Shown piece by piece: positions 35,901-47,900 of a stretch of 64,000 nucleotides of DNA. How positions within the stretch are numbered: the stretch's first letter is position 1; each line of letters begins with the position of its first letter. Source of the DNA: Gordionus sp. m RMFG-2023 (lineage: Eukaryota > Nematomorpha > Gordioida > Chordodea > Parachordodidae). The stretch covers positions 30,304,508 to 30,368,507 of the forward strand of contig NC_088776.1 of assembly GCF_954871325.1 (NCBI RefSeq), given 5' to 3'. Position numbers and translations under genes: made by a program. The notes beneath the pieces were generated by a model. It was not told the DNA's origin. It ran no database searches and was given only the letters and a program-made list of their open reading frames with translations.

Positions 35901-38900
35901 TTAGGATAGCATCTCTTGGACCGAAAAAATATATAAATATAGAATGCAAGCTAATTGCAACAAAAAGCAAGATGAATTTAACTAGGCACAAGATTTTTAA
36001 TTTTAATTGAATCTAACGAGTTTGGGTGACTTATGTTTAAACTGATTGGACAAGATTGTGATAGGGTGTGTAACTATGGTAGGGAAAAAAATGGGGTTCC
36101 GAAATCGATTAATGATATCGAAACGATATTCCAATCCTGTTTTCTTTAGTTGTGCTTCTATCTTAACAAAAATTTAGTTGTAATCAAAAAAATAATAAAC
36201 TTTTTGAGAGAGGTTAATTTCCCTTACAATCTTTTTTTGCTAAGATTTTATATTCTTTTCATAACATAAAGTTTATTGGCTCCCGTGGGTAGAAATATAA
36301 TAGTAACTTTTTATTTATATACTGATATCTCTTTTCTTCGTACAACTCTATGTCATCAGGGTAGGTAGGGAGGAAGGGGGTAGGGGGGGGGGTTAAAGGT
36401 TTTTACATAATATGTCAACATGGATATCAAATAATAACTAATTAAAAAATCAATTGATTACATTGATACTCAACACTCAATGTCATCAGGGTATAGGGGG
36501 GGGGGGGGGTAAAATTTTTAAATATAATATGTCAACATGGATGTTAAATGAAAGATAATAATACAAAGATCTATTAATTACATTGATACCCAACACTCAA
36601 TGTTTCAGGTATTTGTTGGTGAATATGATATAACAATATGGATATAGAATGAAAGCTGATACAAAGATCAATTGAATACATTGATGCTCGTCACTTTATG
36701 TGTCCAGGGTGGGGGAAAAAGATTACTTGATTACATTAATTAACTCTCCTGGTGGGTTGAGGAGGGGAAGAAGCTCTAGTTAAATTTATATTATATCAAT
36801 CAAATGAAAGCTAATAAGAAAATTAATTAATCCTCTTTACTATGTCTTTGAATTATAGGGAGGGGGGGGGGTTATATTGATACACATCTCTTCAGAGTGG
36901 GTAGGGGGGGGGGGTTAAAAATATTCTATTATAATATTTTGACATGGGTATCAAATGAAAGCTGATGATGAGATTGATTGATTACATTGTTGTTTATCAC
37001 TTTAGGTCTTCAGAGTAAGGGCGATGGGCAGGGATCCAAATCAAACCTGAACCGAACCGTTAAACCGCTAAAAACCGGTATTTTTTATCAATTTTAAACC
37101 GAACCTAAACCGCTAAAAAAATTCTAGCCGAACCTGACCGAACCGCTAAAATGCCTCTAAACCTGTTCGAGCATCATGATTTTTGCCTATAAAATAATGT
37201 GTAATTTATTACTAGTATAATTGCTAAAATTTTAATTATATTCGAATTGTTTTAAAGATTATTATCAATCACATTTGATTGATAAGTGTCAGTCATAATT
37301 TTTATAAACTTTATTTGCTATTTTACAGCATTTTTTAAAATATTATAAGCTTATAAATAAATCCCATCTGGTAGTGCCGGCCACCCAAGTTACAACGATT
37401 AAATTACCCCCTTATAGATGTAATTTGAGTGAGACCAATTTTGAAAATGTATTAATTGTGCGGCTTAATAAAATAATTTTAAGTAAATAAATATTGATTA
37501 TATTAAAATTATCATTGATATTTATTTGTTATATTTATAAATTAAATATTATTTTATAATGTGCAATTAATAAAAATGAAGGTTTTATTTATGGTGTTTT
37601 TTATTTTAATGATGAAATAAAATAAATATTTTCGAATGTAGGTTTGAATATAAAACTGTTCAAACTGGTTTTTACAGGTTCGAACCGATATTTTTATTTT
37701 TTACAAAACGAACCTGAGCCGTTATTTTTAACCAAACCTGAACCGATATTCGTTTCGGTTTGAATCCCTGGCGATGGGTTAAAAAGTTTCTAGCATAATA
37801 TTTCGAAATGTATCAAATGATTATATGGATAATTAAAATGAAGAAGATAAAAAAAATTCTAGCATATTATTACAATATTGGTATTTTATAAAAAAAACTA
37901 GTCTAAAAATCTACTAATGGCATTGTAATTTTTACTCGTCCTTATGTCTTTAGGGACATTCTGACTTTCTAACATTTCAAAATAAACTCTATATTATTTG
38001 TGATATTATAATTAAACTATTTAGAAATTAAAATTAAATATTTTAACGATCCATAAATAATCTGCTAGTCAAAAAATATATAACTAAAAATAAATAGCCG
38101 GTAAAAATAAACAAAAATAGTTGCTGAATTAATTAATCTTTTTTACCTATGGCGACGTATATTTAGAAAATAGTAGTTAATAAAATTAATTATGAAAAAA
38201 AAGGAATTTTAAATTAAACTTTTAATTTTCGTATCTTTAAAATAAGTTTTAAAAGAAGTTATAAATATAATATCCTGAATGTTTAATTTACCCAATTTTT
38301 ATTTAGCCAAACCATATTTACAAATCGAAGGATTTACTTTTTAAAATAACCCTTCTTAACCAGTAATTTTTATTTAGAGGAACTGGCTAGGACTAAACAA
38401 ACGGGGGGGGGGGGGTATGACATAATTTCATAATTGAAATTAGAGGGTGCATTACTAGATGGGGACCAGAAGAGACCAACATTTTATTTGAAATTTATAA
38501 TCAAAAAATTCTTAAAATCAATAATATTAAGAAAGAATATTTCTGAGCAATTAAATGACTAGTTTTTGGCGTTTCATATTTTTATAAGCGATTTATTTTA
38601 TAATCTGAGGGTTTTAGTTATACCTGAACAATTATTTTTATGTGCAATTAAGTTATTTATCGAAGAAATAAAAAATTTTTCTGAGCATTCAGTAATTTTC
38701 TGAGCATTGAGTATTTATTCTGAGCGTTTAAGGATTTCTTTTCTTAGTATTTTATTTTTAATTTGGAGCTATTAAATAGGAATCAAAAATAATGTTTGTT
38801 AAAAATGTAAATGAAAAACTATTTGAACTCTTAAAATCCTGTTAAACTGCAGAAGTGTGTTTCGGCATTAAAAGGAGTTTTATATGTGTTAAGAGAACCT

Positions 38901-41900
38901 GGACTGAAAATATATTCTTGATTAACTAAAAGAAAAAAATTTTTCTTTTGAAATATGTAGCTATATTTAGCTACATTTTAAATAGTTTTTTGCAGCTATA
39001 GTGTAGCAACATTTTTCAAGTAAGTTGTTACTTATAGTTAGAGAAATTTTAAAAAGAAATGTAGCGTTAGTATTAGTAGATATAGCTATGCCTATACCCA
39101 CCCTTGCTAGCTATAGGTCAACAATTTTATCGTTAACTAGTTAGTTATTTTTCCAAAAAAAGTAAGTTTTTAACTAAAAAAACAAATATAGTCTGCTCAA
39201 CGATTAAAAAAAACGCGCCTAAAATGAGCACCATTTGCAAAGAAACAACTTTTATTTTAATAAATCTATATATAATGATTTTTAGGTTAAATATTTCATG
39301 AAATTTTTATTCTATTTAAATGCAAATAAATATAAATTGCAAGATATAAAATTTTTCAAAAAGATATAATATAATAATTAAATATTGTTTGAAAATTCAT
39401 ATATAAATGAATGTAAAAAATTCATATATAAATGAATGTAAAAAAATCATATATAAATGAATGTAAAAAAATTCATATATAAATTAATGTAAAAAGATTC
39501 ATATATAAATGAATGTAAAAAAATCATATATAAATAAATGTAAAAAATTCATATATAAATGAATGTAAAAAATTCATATATAAATGAAAGTAAAAAATTC
39601 ATATATAAATAAATGTAAAATTCATATATAAATGAATGTAAAATATTCTTTATATAAATGAATGTAAAAAATTCATATATAAATGAATGTAAAAAATTAA
39701 TTATATATATTAAATAATTTTTATAATAATAATATATACTAAGGAAATAAAGTAATAAGAAAATTTCCGCAAGTTAGAGCATTTTTAAAAATTTAATTTG
39801 TATATTTTTTACATAATAAAAATAGCGGTTTAATTTACAACTATATATATTTTATAATATAAAATGATATAAATTTAAAATTCACGTAAAAGTTTTTTAA
39901 TTTTTTTTGGCAGAATAGAAAAATTGATAAATTACGAAATGAAAGAAATATTAAAAATAACCCAAATAATTCATGAAAACATTAAAGTTTATAAAAGAAA
40001 GGAAATTATGTTTTATATAATGAAAAAAAATATTATTGGCCTAAAACTATTATATTTTTAATTCATTTATTTATCATATTTTTTAAATTTAGGATTTCTT
40101 TTCTCTCAAAATGATGAAATAAAATGTTTTTATAACTAGGAACTATGAGTTTAATCAATATTTGCAAATTAATAAGGGATCCTAATTCCTGATCTAGCAT
40201 ATGTTGTTAAAACTCTTTTTAACTGCATGGGTCCACTTTTTATTATTAATTGGAAACCTTTATTAATTTTAAAAAATGATAATCATTTTGATTCAAACCC
40301 ACATCATATTCTATATAAAAATAAAGCGATCAGGAATAAAAATAAAAAAAAAGAACTAGGAGATATTAACATTATATTTATAAATTATAAAATATTAAAA
40401 AATATGTATGTTAAAAAAAATAATATTTTAAAATATATTTTTACTCATGCTGATGACATAAAGATCATCTAATGTTTTATTCATTCAATATCATAAAAAT
40501 CATCAAATATTTTATTAATGCTTTAATACATTCAAATTAATAATTAAAGAAAACTTTCATATATATGTTAGCAGCAATGTATTTTTTCAACTTTATATCA
40601 CTTTTTGAGGCATTTTTTTTAAATTGATTTTACAGGAAATGTACCAAATAATTTGGCCATGAACTTTTGAACTTAGTATAATTTCTATTCGTTTTTCCAT
40701 AGATTCTTTATATAAATTATAAATGACTCAAAGGTTAAGGGCAAAATGGTCTAGAATTCATATAGGTATTCAAAGCATGCTGGAATACATTTCCAGTAAT
40801 ATCACATTTTTAAATTTAAAAAACGCGCTCCAATGATATAAAGTTGAAAAAATAACACATTGCTGGAAAAAAACACTTTGACACTATATTATAACAATTA
40901 TTTGTTATTTTATTATAGTAATGCATTTTGAATTAATAAAAGTATTGGATTAAAAGAAACTTAATTGACATTGCTATATATATAGGCAATTTAGATTAAG
41001 CTTGTAAATATTTTTAATGGTAACCTGTAAAAACACATTTATCTAATTGATAAATTAAATTATGATAATTTGTAGATGTTGGATAAAATGATTATTGAGA
41101 AATGTGCAATACAGATACATGAGTATTTGTTTGGTTTAAAAAATTGTCTTTTAACTGCATGGATCGATTTACTTAAAAGAGCTTTATTGTTAATTGGAAA
41201 TCTAAATAATTTTAAAAAAATAATCATAATTTTGATTTAAAGCCACATCCTATCTATATAATAATAAAGTTAGGAATAAAAATAATAGATAAAAAAAGTC
41301 GATATTAACATTATGTCTGTCATTTAAAAAAATAGTTAAAAAATAATATTAATTTACAAAAAATATATAAATAATTGCTTAGATTATGTAAAATATATAT
41401 TCTTATTTTTACTGAACAAAAAAAACTTTTACAAGAATTTTAAATTTATGTCATTTTATATTATAAAATATATTTTCAATATTCTGTTTAAAATATATAA
41501 ATCAAATTCTTAAAAATGCTACACCTTGCTGAAATTTATTTGTTACTTTATTTTCTTATTATATATTATTATTATAAAAATTGCGTAATATATATATACT
41601 AGCTAATAACCCGTCAAGAATGACGGAGTTGAGGTAATTAGCTAGTTTGTGTATAATCTATTTTATAAAAATATTAAAATTTAGGAGAAAAAGAGGTAAA
41701 TAAATTTGTGAATCATATTTCTGATTCATATATCAAAGGTAGAAAATTATGAATTGATTGGCAAAATGAAGAATATAATAACTAAGAGTACCAGAGCTCC
41801 CGTTGGTCAGCATTTCTGTTCACTCCCCACCGTGTGAAGGTAGAGATGGGTTTTAGGGGAGCAAAGAGATGAAAAAAAGAATGAAAAAAAGAAGGTAGAA

Positions 41901-44900
41901 ATATCAAAGAGACAAAGATGTGAAAAAAAAATTGTATAATACATGTTATACCTTAAGACTTGATAGTTATCATTCAACACACTCGCATTTGAAGCCATAT
42001 AAAAAAGAAAATAATAAAAAATATACAATATCAATAATTTTACCAAAATTTAAGTATTAGATATTTCCAAAACTGAGGATGTAGAATAAGCATCAGTCTG
42101 GTATATCATCGCAATAAATCCTTAGCCCAAATTAAAATGTCTTGAATTTTTCTTCCTTGAATGTCAAAATTTGTATTTATAAAAGTTAAATTAAAATATT
42201 ATTGATTTTACCAAAATGTAAGTATTAGATATTTATAAAACTGAGGATGTAGAATAAGCATCAGTCTGGTATATCATCGCAATAAATCCTTAACCCAAAT
42301 CAATCGAATGTCAAAATCCATATATATAAAAGTTAAATAGTACCATTGTAAAATAAGATTATTTGGGGGTTCTTTTCCTATTCCATGTTGAGGATGATGA
42401 AATGATAGACCAAGCACATATTGACTATTTTTGCTATGACTATGAGAGACTTATTTAACACACTGATTCGTTTAAATCTAAAATATAATAGGAATATAAA
42501 AACAATAACCTCTTTTAGATCCATTGCAAAAGGAATAAATGTTTGGAATATATTCGAGTTTTTTTGAAAAAATGTTACTTTTAAATATCCTTAATGGAAA
42601 TAAGATATAGATATACAGTATATATATACTTATACCTGAAGGTAGGTAATATGGATGGTATTATATAATAGAGGTATATACAATATTTTTATATATATTT
42701 TTTCATTAAGAGCATGTCTAAAATATAATAAAAAGAAAAACAATTTTAAAATATACCTAGATCCATGACTAAAGTAATAAAAGTTTGGAATATCTTCAAA
42801 CGTTATTTGAATTTTTTTTTATAAAATATCCTTAATGGAAATAAGATATAGATATATGTGCATGTTTACTTATACCTGAAGGTATGTAATATGGATGGTA
42901 TTATAAAATACAGGTATACACAATATTTTTAGTATATATTTTTTCATTTGAAAGCATATGTCCTTGCAAAAGCGTGGGAACAATCATAATATTTATATTT
43001 TTTTTAGAAGTGCAACGACTTAAGGCAACGTAAAGTTGTCCGTGTGAAAATACGGGTTCATGAAGATATAATCCTACATGATCAAAGGTTTGGCCCTGGC
43101 TTTTATTTATTGTGATAACAAATGCAGGAAGAATTGGAAATTAGCGACGTTTTAAAATAAAAGGTAATTGTGATTCACTTGGAGTTAAATCAATGCGAGG
43201 AATAAAGACCCTGTAACCTTTATTGGTGCCTGTAATTATTTCGGCGTCCAAAAAATAATTATGCATACTTTTGATTATTAACCGGGTGCCATTACATAAA
43301 CCTTTTGTGGGATTCATATAGCGAAGAAGAATAATAATTGTACCAACTTTTAAGGATAGTATGTGAGGTGGCATTCCAGATAGTGTTAGGGAATGTAGAA
43401 ATTCAGGTGGATAGTTGAGAGATTCATCTGTGTGATCGGAAACCAATGAATCAGAACTATAGTAAAGTCTTAAAGAGGATGGAAGTTTTGATATGATAGT
43501 GTTATTTAATGTTAATGCAATATCGTTTTTTGTAGTTAGAATTATGCGGCTAGATAAATAATCAATATTATTAAGTAAAAGGGAATCACCATATATGGAT
43601 GATATTAGAGAATCTCCAAGCATAGATAGGGGAATTTCTATATAGTCGGAAGGAAGGGGGGAAGGTAATAGAGGTGGTTCCCTTCACCTATTTGTAGAAG
43701 CCATTTAATATAACTCCTCAGAAAGAGAGCGCATATTATGGGTCAATTGAATTTGGTGGAAAACATGCCATAAATTTGAAGATTTAATACATGATTCGAT
43801 AATATGTGTTTTAGAAGCCCTAGGTATAATTGGTAAAGTTTGCCTAAAATCTCCTCCTAATAAAATAACTTTGCCACCGACCTTTATTGGTGCCTGTAAT
43901 TATTTCGGCGTCCAAAAAATAATTATGCATACTTTTGATTATTAACCGGGTGCCATTACATAAACCTTTTGTGGGATTCATATAGCGAAGAAGAATAATA
44001 ATTGTACCAACTTTTAAGGATAGTATGTGAGGTGGCATTCCAGATAGTGTTAGGGAATGTAGAAATTCAGGTGGATAGTTGAGAGATTCATCTGTGTGAT
44101 CGGAAACCAATGAATCAGAACTATAGTAAAGTCTTAAAGAGGATGGAAGTTTTGATATGATAGTGTTATTTAATGTTAATGCAATATCGTTTTTTGTAGT
44201 TAGAATTATGCGGCTAGATAAATAATCAATATTATTAAGTAAAAGGGAATCACCATATATGGATGATATTAGAGAATCTCCAAGCATAGATAGGGGAATT
44301 TCTATATAGTCGGAAGGAAGGGGGGAAGGTAATAGAGGTGGTTCCCTTCACCTATTTGTAGAAGCCATTTAATATAACTCCTCAGAAAGAGAGCGCATAT
44401 TATGGGTCAATTGAATTTGGTGGAAAACATGCCATAAATTTGAAGATTTAATACATGATTCGATAATATGTGTTTTAGAAGCCCTAGGTATAATTGGTAA
44501 AGTTTGCCTAAAATCTCCTCCTAATAAAATAACTTTGCCACCGAAGGGGGTATTTATTTGCATAATTTCCCTAAGTAAGGCATCTATACAGCGTAAAGCA
44601 TGTTTTGTCATCATACTTGATTCATCTATAATTATTAAATGGGCAAGTTTAATTTCCTTAGCTTGTGTAGATAAAGGTCTCATACATGAAACCGATGTGT
44701 CTAAAATAGGTATAGGAAGTTTAAAACCACTATGAATTGTTTTTCCATCAATTAGTAGTATGGATGAAATTCCTGTAGTAGCAAATGGTAATACAATTTT
44801 ATTTTGCCCTCTAAGATAATGTATTAAAGTATTGTAAAGATAAGTTTTTCCTGATCCTCCTGGACCATCAAGATAAAAATATCTAATGGTACATGAAATA

Positions 44901-47900
44901 TCTTCATTGCGTGGATAATTAGCTCAAAAGCATATTTTTGTAAAGGATTTAAACTGGATAACATTACCAAAGCCTTAGCTGTCTCCGTTACTGAATCATA
45001 TAATTTTGGTTGAAGAATAGGTTCAGGGATAGGAAGATTAAAATTGTTGCAATGTAGCCCGTGAGCATTAAGGGTATTAGAAATATCGTGTAAAGCTAAA
45101 TTAATGGCAAGTGACTCAGAATTAGTGCGCAAGAAATCCTCAATTAGGTAAGATTTGAATTTATCCCAAAGAAATGCAGGATTTTGAGGTTGACCGAAAA
45201 CGCATATAAAAGCAAAAGTATGCCTAAATTGAAAAGGCATTTGAAATAAGGATGTCTCCTCAAGACAATGCTCCCACTCTTTATCATCAGAAAATAAATG
45301 CCTTTTGATAGCAGCCTCTTTAAAGGTATCTAGCAAAATGTCATCAACAGTTCTCAAAAAATCGAAGCTTGTTGCTCCAGGAACATGAAGAAGAAGTAGG
45401 CGTAGGTAAAACCTCCACATTTAATATCGGTAGAAAACATTCTAGAGATGATAGATTGATGGCCACGTTTTCTTTCTTGCCAGATATAATTGACAAAAAC
45501 ATAGTGATAGGGAATATCAATGTATAGATATTGTCTGGCGCAAGGATTAAATTGATTTAAGAGAAACCAAGCAGTAAGTGTAGTTTTATGTAAATTAGCT
45601 CTTTTGAAAGCCTCCCTTTCATCGCCCTGTTGAAAATAGACAGATTGTTTAAAAGGCATATGGAGAGCTAATCGAATAATGGCATGTGAACGATCATGCA
45701 TGGGATACTCTAATAACCGCCACATCGCTTCACATGAGCTAACATACCGAGTGTTTAAATGACTTTTAATTTCATCATATTTAGGGGGGAGAGATTCTAA
45801 ATTTAAATCGATATTTGCACAATCATAATCTTTATATACGTATTTAAAAATATATTTTACTGATTTAAGAGAAGTGCATATTTCAACATTGATATGAGCA
45901 TTGTATTTTAAAAGTAAGTAGGTATTGTATGGAATAACAAAACGATTATAAACAGGTTTACCAAATATTAATATAGAACCTACATCCCTTCTTTTATATA
46001 GAGGATACCCATTAGTATTTGTTATTGTATCATTTATAAAATCTTTAGGAAAATTTTTAGTACATACGCCATTATCCGTGCAAGGTGATCGAGGATTAAG
46101 AATGCCACAGGGGCCATGAATCATAAAAAGCGTAACAATGTTAAATAATTGTGAATTGTTAGTCCTATCTGGTATCTCGGCACATACAAATTTATTTATA
46201 GCCTCAGCGGTATCAATTTTATGCTCTGAACTTATAATGAACAACAAATGGGCATGAGGTAATCCTCTTTTTTGAAATTCAATTGTATAAACATATGCCA
46301 ATGTTTTCCCGAACATGTTATTTTTAGTGATATCAGATAAAAAAGCAGCTAATTTAATTTTAAAAACTCTAGAAACTATATCAGGTCTATCGGCAGGCGT
46401 TTGACCGTTAAAAAGATTTTCGGATATTTCGGGCCATGTTGGGTTGCAAGTAAAAGTTATAAAAAGATCGGGTTTGTCATATTTTAAGACGATAGACATT
46501 GCGTCGTGATAACGCTCTTGCATGTTTCTAGGAGATTGAAAAGAAGATGGTAGAATAACTGCCCGTCCTATAGGTATATTAATATTATTGGAAAAATCGG
46601 AGGCTAAATAATCCATTAGTCCTGAATATTCCTCAACGCGTAACTTAGACTGATTAAACTTTATGAAATTAAGATTATTAGCTACAACTTGTAGATAGGA
46701 ATCTACAATATATTGTTGAGTTAGTCTCCCGGCATTAAGAAGGGGGTTAAAAATATTTTGTCTAACCGCTAAACGGGCAATTTTAAATTGTAGCATGGAT
46801 ATTTTTGAACGCCCAGAATTTTCAAAGCCTTCAGCAATCATATTAGGCTGCCAACCTGGATCTCCATGAGGAAATAGTACAGGGTAAACCATTGGGTCTA
46901 AATTAGGGCTTAATGCGTTAAGAATTACTAAATTATTCCCATTGGATATAGGATACACTTTTATATCTCTCTTAAAGGGAGGTTCCCCATCATCATTTGT
47001 AAAAATCATTGCTACGTAATCAATTGTAGGAAAATTATACCGCCTACGGTCGCTAGAACGATCTCCGCGAAATATCATATTAATCTTTGGCAGTAATATA
47101 TTTGAATGTTCTGCAAGGGATAACTCAGCTTTCTCAACTTCCCCTAAGGTTTTGAAACTTAAAGCATAGGGATTAATTTGGCGTATAAGCTCATCTAAAT
47201 GTCTCTTGATATTTATATCACAATCAGAATTGGCAGGGTGCTGAAGACGTCCTGCAATGGCCTGAGATGTATCCAACACATATAACTGAGCAAATTTAGG
47301 TAGAATATCAGTCTGGGGATATAAATGCGATGTGCGATGATAAATTTGCCCATGAACTTTAAAACAATAAGGTCAATTACCTGATAATTCTGAAATTTGT
47401 GCTCCCATACTGGCGAAGGCGATCGCACTATTATAAGATCTAATATGATGCATGAAATTTTTGTGCAAGGGATCTAAGGAGTTAGATAAGAGATTTTTTA
47501 AATAATCAGGATATGGCGATTGAGTAATTTTGACTTTAACTTTATGACAACAATGGGTAAATCTACCATCTGAAGGTCTTTCAGCTAAAAAATTTAAAGA
47601 TTGACAAAATTGGCATAATATATTCATAAGGCCACAGGTTGCTCCACTAATGGATTAATCTTAGGGAAAATGCTAAGTAAAATGTTTTGAAATTTTTTTA
47701 AAATCTTCTAGAGCAAGCGAGAATCATATCAGATTTATCCTATAATATTATAGTTTTATAGAATAGGTATTAACTGTCTAAAAAATAAAATACCTTTTTT
47801 GAAATGAGATTTGTTGGAGTTTGTTTGGATATAATTATAGATGTATTTATATTATTTTTGATCCTTTTCGTGTGAGATTTAATTGGAGGTATATGAGAAT

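Noticed and set aside
39370-39705. CRISPR-like regular repeat array
   Set aside because: Units are directly abutting 22-26 bp repeats without unique spacers, in a eukaryotic intron; a minisatellite.
41807-42046. 79-codon minus-strand frame at the Helitron 3' end
   Set aside because: Phe/Tyr/Leu-rich chance frame in AT-rich 3' non-coding sequence of the Helitron.
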